From Pseudomonas sp. PICF141 (lineage in GTDB: Bacteria > Pseudomonadota > Gammaproteobacteria > Pseudomonadales > Pseudomonadaceae), in the NCBI RefSeq assembly GCF_002286815.1, contig NZ_MUNM01000043.1, positions 48,161-112,160 on the forward strand: a stretch of DNA of 64,000 nt. The letters run 5' to 3'. The notes under the pieces are model-generated. The model was not told the origin of the DNA, searched no databases, and was given only the letters and a program-made list of their open reading frames with translations. The position numbers and the translations under genes are program-made. Positions 47,142 to 56,487 of this stretch are shown here, piece by piece (position 1 is the first letter of the stretch; each line of letters opens with the position of its first letter).

Positions 47142-47460
47142 CCTGGAGTGGGACCGGGTCGGCTCGCGAAAGCATGCTGTCGGTCCCACTGCTGCTGAAA
47201 ATCCATTGTGGCGAGAAAGCTTGCTCCCGCTCGACTGCGCAGCAGTCGCAATACAGACGCCTGTGTTCTAACTGGATCTGCGCGGCGGTAGATTCGGGGC
47301 CGCTGCGCGCCCCAGCGGGAGCAAGCTCCCTCGCCACAGATGCGATATCCCTCGCTAAAAAAGCGGCCTGTTTAACGCCTCCATTCTTCCCGAAAATAAA
47401 TCGAACTTCTCGTTTCGCGCAAACCTCCTAGCTAACAGGCCTCTCCATTTGGGTAACAAC
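47142..47460. other. Non-coding region after quiP
   Basis: 319 bases with no gene I can support. Most is a palindromic repeat at 47207-47339; the rest holds the promoter of the exonuclease gene, which I cannot pinpoint. Confidence 0.6.
47207..47339. repeat. REPIN-like inverted pair of another family
   Basis: TGTGGCGAGAAAGCTTGCTC and its imperfect reverse complement (GAGCAAGCTCCCTCGCCACA) enclose about 95 bases. This sequence is common in fluorescent pseudomonads and distinct from the GAGGCTTGCCCGCG family. Confidence 0.75.
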
Positions 47461-48492
47461 ATGGACCTTGTTATCGCTCGTCCTGAAGGTTTGTACTGTC
47501 CGCCCGGGGATTTCTATATCGACCCGTGGCGCCCGGTCGAACGCTCGATCATCACCCACGCCCACAGCGACCATGCTCGCCATGGCAATCGACATTATCT
47601 GGCCGCGGCGCCGGGTGCAGGCATTTTGCGTGCGCGTCTGGGCCAGGACATCAGCCTGCAAACCTTGCCTTATGGCGAGCCGTTACTGCATCGCGGTGTA
47701 ACACTGAGTTTTCACCCCGCAGGCCATGTGCTCGGCTCTGCCCAGGTGCGTCTGGAATATGGCGGAGAAGTCTGGGTCGCCTCAGGGGATTACAAGACCG
47801 AGCCCGATGGCACCTGTGCGCCGTTCGAACCGGTGCGTTGCCACACCTTCATCACGGAATCGACGTTCGGCCTGCCGATTTACCGCTGGCAACCCCAGGC
47901 GCAGATCTTTGCCGAGATCAATCAGTGGTGGCGGGCCAATGCGGCGGTCGACAGAACCAGCGTGCTGTTTTGCTATGCCTTCGGCAAGGCCCAGCGGATT
48001 CTCCACGGCATCGATGCCAGCCTGGGCCCCATTCTGGTCCATGGCGCGGTTGAGCCCATCAATCGGATTTATCGCCAGAGCGGCATTTATTTACCGCCAG
48101 CAATCTATGCCGGCGACGTTAAAAAGCATGACCCGATGATGCGCAAGGCCTTGGTCCTCGCGCCTCCTTCGGCGGGTGCCAGCCCTTGGGTACGGCGTTT
48201 CGGTGATTACAGCGACGGCTTTGCCAGCGGCTGGATGCGCTTGCGCGGTACACGGCGCCGGCGCAATGTGGACCGCGGCTTTGTGTTATCGGATCACGCC
48301 GACTGGCCCGGCCTGCTTTGGGCCATCGAACAAACCGGAGCCGAACGCGTGATCGTCACCCACGGTTCGATCGGGGTATTGGTGCGCTATCTGCGCGAAC
48401 AAGGCCTCGATGCCAAGAGTTTCAGCACCGAATATGGCGATGATGAAGAAATCGCAGTCCTCGAGCCCGAGAGCGCGGAGGTGGTGGCATGA
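47461..48492 (+). CDS. Ligase-associated MBL-fold DNA exonuclease
   Basis: 343 residues from ATG 47461. The metallo-beta-lactamase/beta-CASP fold is shown by THAHSDHARHG (HxHxDH), AGHVLGSAQVRLEYGG, VASGDYKTEPDG and SDHADWPGL. It matches the family of exonucleases encoded next to LigC/LigD-like ATP-dependent ligases. The stop overlaps the ligase gene by four bases, which supports a joint role in DNA end processing and sealing. The upstream TTG start has no ribosome site; neither does ATG 47461 have a strong one. Confidence 0.88.
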   Translation: MDLVIARPEGLYCPPGDFYIDPWRPVERSIITHAHSDHARHGNRHYLAAAPGAGILRARLGQDISLQTLPYGEPLLHRGVTLSFHPAGHVLGSAQVRLEYGGEVWVASGDYKTEPDGTCAPFEPVRCHTFITESTFGLPIYRWQPQAQIFAEINQWWRANAAVDRTSVLFCYAFGKAQRILHGIDASLGPILVHGAVEPINRIYRQSGIYLPPAIYAGDVKKHDPMMRKALVLAPPSAGASPWVRRFGDYSDGFASGWMRLRGTRRRRNVDRGFVLSDHADWPGLLWAIEQTGAERVIVTHGSIGVLVRYLREQGLDAKSFSTEYGDDEEIAVLEPESAEVVA

Positions 48493-50177
48493 AAGCCTTC
48501 GCCGAGTTGTATGCCGAACTCGACGCCACCACCTCAAGCAATGCCAAACTGGCGGCGATGCAGAGCTATTTCGCCCAGGCCGCGCCCGAGGATGCCGCCT
48601 GGGCGGTGTACTTTCTGTCCGGTGGGCGACCTCGACAATTGGTGCCGGTACGAATACTGCGGGAAATGGCCACAGCGTTTTCCGGACTCTCACCCTGGTT
48701 GTTCGAAGAAAGTTATCAGGCCGTCGGTGATCTGGCGGAAACCATTTCGCTGGTGCTGCCCGAAATGCCCCACACCTCCACCGATGGCCTGGCCGTGTGG
48801 ATTGAAGACAAACTGCTGCCACTGCGTAACGCGCCCCCGCTGACCCTGGCCGAATGCTTGCCTGCCTTGTGGGCACAACTGGATCGCCAGAGCCTGATGC
48901 TGTGCATCAAACTGATCACCGGCAGTTTCCGGGTCGGGGTCTCCAAATTGCTGGTTACCCGCGCCTTGGCGGCGATGGCCGGGCTCGACAGCAAACGCGT
49001 GGCCCAGCGGCTGGTGGGTTACACCGACTTGTCTAACCGCCCAAGCGCCGCCAGTTACCTGAAGCTGATCGCTCCCGAGTCACCTAATGAGCATGCCCAA
49101 CGGGATGGTCAGCCATACCCGTTTTTCCTCGCCCATGCGTTATCGAACCCGGTCGAACAGTTCGAAACTCTGCTTGGACCTGCCAGCCGATGGCAAGTGG
49201 AATGGAAGTGGGACGGCATCCGCGCGCAAGTGGTCAAGCGTGACGGGCGTTTGTGGGTATGGTCTCGTGGTGAAGAATTGGTGAGCGACCGTTTCCCCGA
49301 ACTGGACAGCCTGGTTCACGACTTGCCCGACGGGACAGTGATTGACGGTGAAATCGTGGCCTGGAAAGCCGCACAACCACGCACCGAGGACGCCTTCGAC
49401 CCGCAATCGCCGTCGTCACCTTCCGTGCAACCCTTCGCTCTGTTGCAACAGCGGATCAGCCGCAGGACGCTGAGCAAGAGAATCCTCGATGAGGTGCCCG
49501 TGGTGATCATGGCCTATGACCTGCTGGAATGGCAGGGTGAGGATTGGCGTAACCAGACTCAAGCCACACGCCGTACTCAACTGGAACAATTGATCAAAAC
49601 CTGTGCAAACCCGGTGTTACTGAGCTCGCCCGTGCTGAGCGGCGAAAACTGGTTCGACCTCGCCCGCCAACGGGAAGCCTCCCGCAAATTGGGCGTCGAA
49701 GGCATGATGCTCAAGGCCCGCGATGCGCTGTATGGCGTCGGGCGGACCAAGGACATGGGTGTGTGGTGGAAATGGAAAGTCGACCCGTTCAGCGTCGATG
49801 CGGTGCTGATCTACGCCCAGCAAGGCCATGGTCGCCGGGCCAGTCTCTACACTGATTACACCTTCGCGGTATGGGACGGTCCACCCTCTGCCCGCGAACG
49901 CACGCTGGTGCCATTCGCCAAGGCCTACTCCGGATTGACTGATGAAGAAATGCGTCAGGTCGACGGCATCGTACGCAAGACCACCGTGGAAAAATTCGGA
50001 CCGGTGAGCAGTGTGAAACCGACGTTGGTGTTTGAGCTGGGATTCGAGGGTATTGCCCTGTCGAAGCGGCACAAGAGCGGGATTGCAGTACGGTTTCCGA
50101 GAATGTTGCGTTGGCGGCAGGACAAGTCGGTGGAGGACGCTGACAATTTGGCGACGTTGCAGGATTTGCTCGCCTGA
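48489..50177 (+). CDS. ATP-dependent DNA ligase
   Basis: 562 residues. An N-terminal helical DNA-binding domain (residues 1-200) is followed by the adenylation domain with nucleophile Lys240 in EWKWDGIRAQVV (motif KxDG), GEIVAWKAAQP, and an OB-fold with VDPFSVDAVLIYAQQGHG and the C-terminal FPRMLRWRQDK. It is one of the non-NAD ligases of bacteria thought to work in repair under stress. It overlaps the exonuclease gene by ATGA. Confidence 0.92.
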   Translation: MKAFAELYAELDATTSSNAKLAAMQSYFAQAAPEDAAWAVYFLSGGRPRQLVPVRILREMATAFSGLSPWLFEESYQAVGDLAETISLVLPEMPHTSTDGLAVWIEDKLLPLRNAPPLTLAECLPALWAQLDRQSLMLCIKLITGSFRVGVSKLLVTRALAAMAGLDSKRVAQRLVGYTDLSNRPSAASYLKLIAPESPNEHAQRDGQPYPFFLAHALSNPVEQFETLLGPASRWQVEWKWDGIRAQVVKRDGRLWVWSRGEELVSDRFPELDSLVHDLPDGTVIDGEIVAWKAAQPRTEDAFDPQSPSSPSVQPFALLQQRISRRTLSKRILDEVPVVIMAYDLLEWQGEDWRNQTQATRRTQLEQLIKTCANPVLLSSPVLSGENWFDLARQREASRKLGVEGMMLKARDALYGVGRTKDMGVWWKWKVDPFSVDAVLIYAQQGHGRRASLYTDYTFAVWDGPPSARERTLVPFAKAYSGLTDEEMRQVDGIVRKTTVEKFGPVSSVKPTLVFELGFEGIALSKRHKSGIAVRFPRMLRWRQDKSVEDADNLATLQDLLA

Positions 50178-50549
50178 CCTGATTTCGCTGAGCTGATCTT
50201 TGTAGCAGCTGGCGAAGCCTGCGTTCGGCTGCGCAACAGTCGTGAAACCAGAACTTGCGGTGTAATCAGGCAGACCGCATTGGACTTACGACTGCTGCGC
50301 AGCCGAACGCAGCCTCGCAGGCTCGACAGCTGCTACAGGCCCCTCACCCTTCTGCGCACCACCCTGGCGCAGGAGTCTGGCGATGCCCGTTTTCGTGCAT
50401 AAAACCCCGCGTAGCCACTTCTTGTATTACCTTTTAAACGCTTGTTCGGGAGTCTGGTTCGGAAATTGCTACTTTTAATAGGTCTTACGCTTTCCAGTAA
50501 CAGTACTTCTGCGCCACAAGCGCTCATATTGGTTCTTAGGGATTGAATA
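50178..50549. other. Non-coding region upstream of aotJ
   Basis: 372 bases. It holds a palindromic pair at 50199-50341 (GTAGCAGCTGGCGAAGCCTG and GCAGCCTCGCAGGCTCGACA type sequence with TTCGGCTGCGCA arms) and then about 200 bases of AT-richer leader, including TTACCTTTTAAACG and TACTTTTAAT, where the operon promoter should lie. I find no clear ArgR box by eye. Confidence 0.55.
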
Positions 50550-51332
50550 ATGAAAAAAGCATTGCTGACCCTTTCTGCACTGGCGTTGTGCGTGGCTGCC
50601 GGTTCCGCGCTGGCCAAGGAATACAAAGAATTGCGTTTTGGCGTTGACCCTTCTTACGCGCCGTTCGAGTCCAAAGCAGCCGACGGTAGCCTGGTAGGCT
50701 TCGACATCGACCTGGGCAATGCGATCTGTGCCGAGCTGAAGGTCAAGTGCAAATGGGTCGAAAGCGATTTCGACGGCATGATTCCGGGCTTGAAAGCCAA
50801 TAAATTCGACGGTGTGATCTCTTCGATGACCGTCACGCCGGCCCGCGAAAAAGTCATCGACTTCTCCGACGAGCTGTTCTCCGGCCCAACCGCTTACGTG
50901 TTCAAGAAAGGTTCCGGCCTGAGCGAAGATGTCGCTTCGCTGAAGGGCAAGACCGTCGGCTACGAGCAAGGCACTATCCAGGAAGCCTACGCCAAGGCCG
51001 TGCTGGACAAGGCAGGCGTGAAAACCCAGGCCTATCAGAACCAGGATCAGGTGTATTCCGACCTGACTTCCGGCCGTCTTGACGCTGCAATCCAGGACAT
51101 GTTGCAAGCCGAACTGGGCTTCTTGAAGTCGCCAAAGGGCGAAGGCTACGAAGTCAGCAAACCTGTGGACAGCGAACTGCTGCCATCCAAAACGGCGATC
51201 GGTATTAAGAAAGGTAACACCGAGCTGAAAGCGCTTTTGAATAAAGGTATCAAAGCGTTACACGACGATGGCACCTACGCCACCATTCAGAAGAAACACT
51301 TTGGCGATCTGAATCTGTACAGCGGCAAATAA
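50550..51332 (+). CDS. aotJ: Arginine/ornithine ABC transporter periplasmic binding protein
   Basis: 260 residues. Signal peptide ends at AAGSALAKEY. The mature protein is of the lysine/arginine/ornithine class (LRFGVDPSYAPFESKAADGSLVGFDIDLGNAICAEL in part; ISSMTVTPAREKVIDFSDEL). The Cys pair CAELKVKC is a family disulfide. It feeds the AotQMP transporter. A terminator lies directly behind, so aotJ is made in excess. Confidence 0.93.
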   Translation: MKKALLTLSALALCVAAGSALAKEYKELRFGVDPSYAPFESKAADGSLVGFDIDLGNAICAELKVKCKWVESDFDGMIPGLKANKFDGVISSMTVTPAREKVIDFSDELFSGPTAYVFKKGSGLSEDVASLKGKTVGYEQGTIQEAYAKAVLDKAGVKTQAYQNQDQVYSDLTSGRLDAAIQDMLQAELGFLKSPKGEGYEVSKPVDSELLPSKTAIGIKKGNTELKALLNKGIKALHDDGTYATIQKKHFGDLNLYSGK

Positions 51333-51338
51333 TGCCCG

Positions 51339-51367
51339 GCGCCCATCTCGCGATGGGCGCTTTTTTT
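51339..51367 (+). terminator. Terminator/attenuator after aotJ
   Basis: GCGCCCATC / GATGGGCGC stem with TCGC tetraloop and seven T. It lies 22 bases before the aotQ start. Confidence 0.87.
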
Positions 51368-51388
51368 ATCCGATCAGGTTGCTGATTT

Positions 51389-52117
51389 ATGTTTGAAAAC
51401 CTATTACAAAGCCTGGGGCTTTCAGCCTTCAGCCTTCAGGGCTTCGGCCCATTGCTGATGGAAGGCACCTGGATGACCATCCAATTAGCGGTGTTGTCAC
51501 TGTTGCTGGCGGTATTGCTCGGCCTGCTCGGTGCCAGTGCCAAACTGTCAAAAGTCAAACTGATGCGCATACCGGCTCAGCTCTACACCACGCTGATTCG
51601 CGGGGTGCCCGACCTGGTGCTGATGCTGCTGATTTTCTACAGCCTGCAAACCTGGCTGACCTCGTTTACCGATTTCATGGAATGGGAATACATTGAAATC
51701 AACCCCTTCAGCGCCGGGGTCATCACCCTGGGCTTCATTTATGGCGCGTACTTCACTGAAACGTTTCGCGGAGCGATTCTCGCCGTACCGCGAGGCCAGG
51801 TCGAAGCCGCCACGGCCTATGGCCTCAAACGCGGTCAGCGTTTTCGTCTCGTGGTGTTCCCGCAAATGATGCGCTTCGCCTTGCCGGGCATCGGTAACAA
51901 CTGGATGGTAATGCTCAAGGCCACCGCGCTGGTCTCGATCATCGGCCTCGCCGATCTGGTCAAGGCCGCGCAGGACGCCGGTAAAAGTACTTATCAACTG
52001 TTCTACTTCCTGGTGCTTGCCGCATTGATCTACCTGCTGATCACTAGCGCCTCCAATGTCGTCCTGCGCTGGCTCGAACGCCGCTACGCCGCCGGTTCCC
52101 GGGAGGCCGTCCGATGA
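51389..52117 (+). CDS. aotQ: Arginine/ornithine ABC transporter permease
   Basis: 242 residues, HisQ class, five membrane helices. The EAA-type loop reads QVEAATAYGLKRGQRFRLVVFPQMMRFALPGIGN. It pairs with AotM. The stop shares ATGA with aotM. Confidence 0.93.
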   Translation: MFENLLQSLGLSAFSLQGFGPLLMEGTWMTIQLAVLSLLLAVLLGLLGASAKLSKVKLMRIPAQLYTTLIRGVPDLVLMLLIFYSLQTWLTSFTDFMEWEYIEINPFSAGVITLGFIYGAYFTETFRGAILAVPRGQVEAATAYGLKRGQRFRLVVFPQMMRFALPGIGNNWMVMLKATALVSIIGLADLVKAAQDAGKSTYQLFYFLVLAALIYLLITSASNVVLRWLERRYAAGSREAVR

Positions 52118-52824
52118 TCGAACTCTTGCAGGAATACTGGAGACCCTTCCTTTATACCGATGGCAACAACATCACGGGCCTGGCCATGACCCTGTGGCTG
52201 CTCAGCGCGTCGCTCTTCATCGGCTTTGTGGTCTCGATCCCGCTGTCTATCGCCAGGGTTTCGCCCAAAATTTATATCCGCTGGCCGGTGCAGTTTTACA
52301 CCTATCTGTTCCGGGGCACGCCGCTGTATATCCAGCTGCTGATTTGCTACACCGGCATCTACAGCCTGGCCTCCGTACGTGCCCAGCCAGTCCTCGATGC
52401 ATTTTTTCGCGATGCGATGAACTGCACGATCCTGGCCTTCGCCCTGAACACCTGCGCCTACACCACGGAGATTTTCGCCGGGGCGATTCGCAGCATGGCG
52501 CATGGTGAAGTCGAAGCGGCCAAGGCCTACGGTCTGTCTGGCTGGAAGCTCTACGCCTACGTGATCATGCCGTCGGCCCTGCGTCGCTCGTTGCCTTATT
52601 ACAGCAACGAAGTGATTCTGATGCTGCACTCGACCACCGTGGCGTTCACCGCGACTATCCCGGATGTCTTGAAAGTCGCTCGCGATGCGAACTCTGCGAC
52701 CTTCATGACATTCCAGTCATTCGGCATCGCCGCGCTGATCTACCTGACCGTTACCTTTGCGCTGGTCGGCCTGTTCCGCCTCGCCGAACGCCGATGGCTG
52801 GCCTTCCTCGGGCCGACTCACTAG
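52114..52824 (+). CDS. aotM: Arginine/ornithine ABC transporter permease
   Basis: 236 residues, HisM class. The start TLWLLSASLFIGFVVSIPLSIAR and the coupling loop EVEAAKAYGLSGWKLYAYVIMPSALRRSLPYYSNE are typical. It overlaps aotQ by four bases, and aotO follows after 12 bases. Confidence 0.93.
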   Translation: MIELLQEYWRPFLYTDGNNITGLAMTLWLLSASLFIGFVVSIPLSIARVSPKIYIRWPVQFYTYLFRGTPLYIQLLICYTGIYSLASVRAQPVLDAFFRDAMNCTILAFALNTCAYTTEIFAGAIRSMAHGEVEAAKAYGLSGWKLYAYVIMPSALRRSLPYYSNEVILMLHSTTVAFTATIPDVLKVARDANSATFMTFQSFGIAALIYLTVTFALVGLFRLAERRWLAFLGPTH

Positions 52825-52836
52825 GACAACTCGCAC

Positions 52837-53955
52837 ATGCGCCACCAGATTCATGACCTGCTGGCCCCGCTGCCGGGGACCGTGCGACAGATTCACAGTT
52901 TCCACTTCGGGCCGTCGTCGGCCAAAGGCAAGATTTACATTCAGTCCTCTCTGCATGCCGATGAATTGCCCGGCATGTTAGTGGCCTGGCACCTCAAGCG
53001 TCGCCTGGCGGAGCTGGAAGCCGCCGGCCATTTGCGCAGTGAGATCGTGCTGGTGCCCGTGGCCAACCCGGTCGGCCTGGAACAGGTGTTGATGGACGTT
53101 CCACTGGGCCGCTACGAGCTGGAAAGCGGGCAGAACTTCAATCGCTGGTTCGTCGACTTGAGTGAAGAAGTCGGCAACGCGATCGAAGGCCTGCTCGGCG
53201 ACGATCCGCAACGCAACCTCGAACTTATCCGGGACAGCCTGCGCACGGCATTGGCGCGGCAGACCGCAGCCACTCAATTGCAATCCCAGCGCCTGACCCT
53301 GCAACGGCTGGCCTGCGATGCCGACATGGTGCTGGACCTGCATTGCGATTTCGAAGCCGTGGCGCACCTTTACACCACGCCCGAGGCCTGGCCGCGGGTC
53401 GAGCCGCTGGCGCGCTATATCGGTTCCGAAGCCAGCCTGCTGGCTACCGATTCGGGTGGCCAATCGTTCGACGAGTGCTTCACCTTGCTCTGGTGGCAGT
53501 TGAAAGAGCGTTTCGGCGAGCAATTCGAAATTCCGCTGGGCAGCTTTTCAGTGACCGTCGAATTGCGTGGCCAAGGTGACGTCAATCACCCGCTGGCCAG
53601 CCTCGATTGCCAGGCGCTGATCGATTATCTGATTCATTTCGGCGCCATCGCCGGTGAGCCGGCGCCATTGCCCGAACTATCCTACCCGGCGACACCGCTG
53701 GCCGGCGTCGAACCGGTCGCGACCCCGGTGGGCGGGTTGCTGGTGTTTTCGGCCCTGCCCGGCGAATACCTGGAGGCCGGCCAACTGATTGCCGAAATCA
53801 TCGACCCGATCAATGATCGCGTCACTCCTGTTCATTGCACCGGCGCCGGGCTGATGTATGCCCGTTCGTTGCGGCGCATGGCCACTGCCGGCATGGTGAT
53901 CGCCCACGTCGCGGGCACCGAAGCCTATCGCAGCGGCTATTTACTTTCGCCTTGA
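52837..53955 (+). CDS. aotO: AotO, succinylglutamate desuccinylase/aspartoacylase-family protein
   Basis: 372 residues, M14/AspA-like zinc hydrolase fold. Zn ligands are in [13 protein letters not shown] and [14 protein letters not shown], and a C-terminal beta domain ([26 protein letters not shown]) resembles lipoyl-like folds. It lies inside the transport operon, as in P. aeruginosa, where aotO is reported as dispensable for uptake. The metabolic reaction is unknown. Confidence 0.87.
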   Translation: MRHQIHDLLAPLPGTVRQIHSFHFGPSSAKGKIYIQSSLHADELPGMLVAWHLKRRLAELEAAGHLRSEIVLVPVANPVGLEQVLMDVPLGRYELESGQNFNRWFVDLSEEVGNAIEGLLGDDPQRNLELIRDSLRTALARQTAATQLQSQRLTLQRLACDADMVLDLHCDFEAVAHLYTTPEAWPRVEPLARYIGSEASLLATDSGGQSFDECFTLLWWQLKERFGEQFEIPLGSFSVTVELRGQGDVNHPLASLDCQALIDYLIHFGAIAGEPAPLPELSYPATPLAGVEPVATPVGGLLVFSALPGEYLEAGQLIAEIIDPINDRVTPVHCTGAGLMYARSLRRMATAGMVIAHVAGTEAYRSGYLLSP

Positions 53956-53968
53956 GGATGCATGCCCC

Positions 53969-54733
53969 ATGTACAAACTGACCATTGAAGGCCTGCATAA
54001 AAGCTATGGCGATCATCAGGTGCTCAGAGGCGTTTCGCTCAAGGCCAGAACCGGCGACGTCATCAGCCTGATCGGCGCCAGCGGCTCGGGTAAAAGCACC
54101 TTTTTGCGTTGCATCAACTTTCTTGAACAACCCAACGATGGCGCCATGAGCCTGGATGGCCAGACGATCCGCATGATCCACGACCGTCATGGCATGCACG
54201 TGGCCGATGCCGATGAACTGCAGCGGATTCGCACCCGCCTGGCCATGGTGTTCCAGCACTTCAACCTGTGGAGCCACATGACGGTGCTGGAAAACATCAC
54301 CATGGCCCCGCGCCGAGTGCTCGGCTGCAGCAAGCAAGAGGCCGAAGACCGTGCCCGACGTTACCTCGACAAGGTTGGTCTGGCGGCGCGCGTAGCGGAT
54401 CAATACCCGGCCTTCCTGTCAGGTGGCCAGCAACAACGGGTTGCCATTGCCCGTGCACTGGCCATGGAACCGGAAGTCATGCTGTTCGATGAACCGACCT
54501 CGGCGCTCGACCCGGAACTGGTGGGCGAAGTGCTCAAGGTGATCCAGGGCCTGGCCGAAGAAGGCCGGACCATGATCATGGTCACCCACGAAATGAGCTT
54601 CGCGCGCAAGGTATCGAGTCAGGTGCTGTTCCTGCACCAGGGGCTGGTGGAAGAGGAAGGTGCGCCGGAAGACGTGCTGGGCAACCCGAAGAGCGAGCGG
54701 CTGAAGCAGTTCCTCAGCGGCAACCTCAAGTAA
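53969..54733 (+). CDS. aotP: Arginine/ornithine ABC transporter ATP-binding protein
   Basis: 254 residues, HisP class. Walker A is GASGSGKST, the signature [16 protein letters not shown], Walker [14 protein letters not shown] and the H-loop MVTHEMSFA. It energises AotQM. In P. aeruginosa the regulator gene argR follows aotP; here the operon ends with a repeat instead, so argR must lie elsewhere. Confidence 0.94.
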   Translation: MYKLTIEGLHKSYGDHQVLRGVSLKARTGDVISLIGASGSGKSTFLRCINFLEQPNDGAMSLDGQTIRMIHDRHGMHVADADELQRIRTRLAMVFQHFNLWSHMTVLENITMAPRRVLGCSKQEAEDRARRYLDKVGLAARVADQYPAFLSGGQQQRVAIARALAMEPEVMLFDEPTSALDPELVGEVLKVIQGLAEEGRTMIMVTHEMSFARKVSSQVLFLHQGLVEEEGAPEDVLGNPKSERLKQFLSGNLK

Positions 54734-54752
54734 CCCCTTGCACTGCCCCTTT

Positions 54753-54840
54753 CAGGAGCGAGGCTTGCCCGCGAAGACGTAGGCACATCCAGCATCGATG
54801 TGACTGAAAAACCGCTTTCGCGGGCAAGCCTCGCTCCTAC
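54753..54840. repeat. REPIN-like inverted pair
   Basis: AGGAGCGAGGCTTGCCCGCG and its reverse complement around a 40-base centre; same family as 26041-26128. Confidence 0.85.
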
Positions 54841-54864
54841 AGAAATCAGCTTGTCCCAGAGGTA

Positions 54865-55071
54865 TCAGGCCACAGGCGCGGGCGGTGGCTTATCCGGCAC
54901 AGTGGGCTCTCCGGGCTCTTTTGGCTCTTCATTGGGCGTGTCAGGATCAGGCTGAGTGGGGATGCCCCCTGCCATGACGGGCGGATGCGCCAACAAGGAC
55001 CAGGCCAGCACGCCAACCTGATTGGGCTCAAGCCTTGCCAGTTCGGCACTTATTCGCGGATCGATCTTCAT
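54865..55071 (-). CDS. Small protein with Pro/Glu-rich tail, function unknown
   Basis: 68 residues from ATG 55071, chosen over a start 19 codons upstream because CAGGAG lies eight bases ahead. The N-terminal 30 residues (RISAELARLEPNQVGVLAWSLLAHPP) form a helix pair; the C-terminal 35 are TQPDPDTPNEEPKEPGEP-type low complexity. I do not recognise a family. It lies downstream of dcd on the same strand. Confidence 0.55.
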   Translation of the reverse strand: MKIDPRISAELARLEPNQVGVLAWSLLAHPPVMAGGIPTQPDPDTPNEEPKEPGEPTVPDKPPPAPVA

Positions 55072-55176
55072 GAAGCACTCCTGAGCGATGGCCCGATCCG
55101 CTTTGCGCGAATCGGCAGTACATTCCATAGAGTGTACGCCCGCCCAGGAATTCCAACGGTTTGTCAGACGGCTGAC

Positions 55177-55743
55177 TCAGGTACGCGGCAAGGTCACGCC
55201 ACGCTGGCCCTGGTACTTGCCGCCACGGTCCTTGTAGGAGACTTCGCATTCTTCGTCCGACTCAAGGAACAACATCTGCGCCACGCCTTCGTTCGCGTAG
55301 ATTTTCGCCGGCAGATTGGTGGTGTTGGAGAACTCCAGGGTCACGTGACCTTCCCACTCAGGCTCGAGCGGCGTGACGTTGACGATGATGCCGCAACGCG
55401 CGTAAGTGCTTTTACCCAGGCAAATGGTCAATACGTTACGCGGGATGCGGAAGTATTCGACGGTGCTGGCCAGAGCGAAGGAGTTCGGCGGGATGATGCA
55501 CACATCGCTATGGATGTCGACGAAGCTGCCAGCATCGAAGTTTTTCGGGTCGACGATTGCCGAATTGATGTTGGTAAACACCTTGAAGTGATTGGTGCAA
55601 CGCACATCGTAGCCGTAGCTGGACACGCCGTAGGAGATCACACGGCTATCGTCGCTGCCGCGCACCTGGCGCTCGACGAAGGGCTCGATCATGCCGTGCT
55701 CTTGCGCCATGCGGCGAATCCACTTGTCCGATTTGATGCTCAT
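55177..55743 (-). CDS. dcd: dCTP deaminase
   Basis: 188 residues, the normal length. It deaminates dCTP to dUTP for thymidylate synthesis. Motifs are [13 protein letters not shown], the catalytic region [17 protein letters not shown], and [21 protein letters not shown] with the catalytic Glu, and [26 protein letters not shown] at the C-terminus. Confidence 0.95.
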   Translation of the reverse strand: MSIKSDKWIRRMAQEHGMIEPFVERQVRGSDDSRVISYGVSSYGYDVRCTNHFKVFTNINSAIVDPKNFDAGSFVDIHSDVCIIPPNSFALASTVEYFRIPRNVLTICLGKSTYARCGIIVNVTPLEPEWEGHVTLEFSNTTNLPAKIYANEGVAQMLFLESDEECEVSYKDRGGKYQGQRGVTLPRT

Positions 55744-56097
55744 GGCGGGTGTCCTGAATAGCGAGGTGGAAAAATTCTGTCCGGCATCTTACCGGGCAGG
55801 CGCGCCGGGTTCAAAGTCCGGGAGACAATTCTCGCCAATCGCCCGTGAATCCCGGGTCTTCACCGCCAGTCAATGGACCGCCAGTCATGAAAACAGAGAA
55901 ACCTTCGCAAGAAACATTGGCACGTTCCGGAAAAAGGGTTAAGGTGGCGCCACTGTGCTGCTTGTGTCACTGAGAATCTCTACACGATATGTTGAATTTC
56001 GATCCAACCATCTACAAGAATTTTTCCTGCTCTTTGCACTCAGTCTCGGCCAGGGTTCTTCCTGCGTCGCAGTTATCTTTGTTCAAGGAGTTACACC
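55744..56097. other. Intergenic region with the cold-shock leader
   Basis: 354 bases. The first half includes dcd promoter sequence; the second half (from about 55960) is the likely 5' leader of the cold-shock gene, long and T/C-rich, ending in AAGGAG. Long leaders of this kind fold differently in the cold in cspA homologues. No gene is seen. Confidence 0.55.
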
Positions 56098-56307
56098 ATG
56101 TCTAATCGCCAAACCGGTACCGTTAAGTGGTTCAACGATGAAAAAGGCTTCGGCTTCATCACTCCACAATCCGGTGACGACCTGTTCGTTCACTTCAAAG
56201 CTATCCAGTCCGACGGCTTCAAAAGCCTGAAAGAAGGCCAACAGGTTTCTTTCATCGCTACCCGCGGTCAGAAAGGCATGCAAGCTGAAGAAGTTCAAGT
56301 TATCTAA
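56098..56307 (+). CDS. Cold-shock protein, CspA family
   Basis: 69 residues, a single OB-fold RNA/DNA chaperone. RNP1 is KGFGFI and RNP2 is LFVHF. AAGGAG lies seven bases before the ATG. A strong terminator follows, so it is monocistronic. Most similar in pattern to the CapB/CspA proteins of Pseudomonas. Confidence 0.95.
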   Translation: MSNRQTGTVKWFNDEKGFGFITPQSGDDLFVHFKAIQSDGFKSLKEGQQVSFIATRGQKGMQAEEVQVI

Positions 56308-56325
56308 CTTGTACTTGCTTTAGTA

Positions 56326-56357
56326 AAAAGCCCCGCCCTCAAAAGCGGGGCTTTTTT
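56326..56357 (+). terminator. Rho-independent terminator after the cold-shock gene
   Basis: AAAAGCCCCGC / GCGGGGCTTTT stem with an eight-base loop. Confidence 0.92.
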
Positions 56358-56384
56358 GTGCCCGTGTGTTTTTGCATGGCAAAA

Positions 56385-56473
56385 AAGATCGCAGCCTCGC
56401 TTCGCTCGACAGCTCCTACGTTGATAGGTGATCTCCGTAGGAGCTGTCGAGCGAAGCGAGGCTGCGATCTTTT
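56385..56473. repeat. REPIN-like inverted pair
   Basis: AAGATCGCAGCCTCGCTTCG with its reverse complement; related to the 33332-33405 pair. Confidence 0.82.
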
Positions 56474-56487
56474 GATCTTTGTGCGTG

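Noticed and set aside
55917..55932. TTGGCACG resembling a sigma-54 -24 element upstream of the cold-shock gene
   Set aside because: The required GC at -12 is absent (the following bases are TTCCGGAAA), so it is not a sigma-54 promoter.
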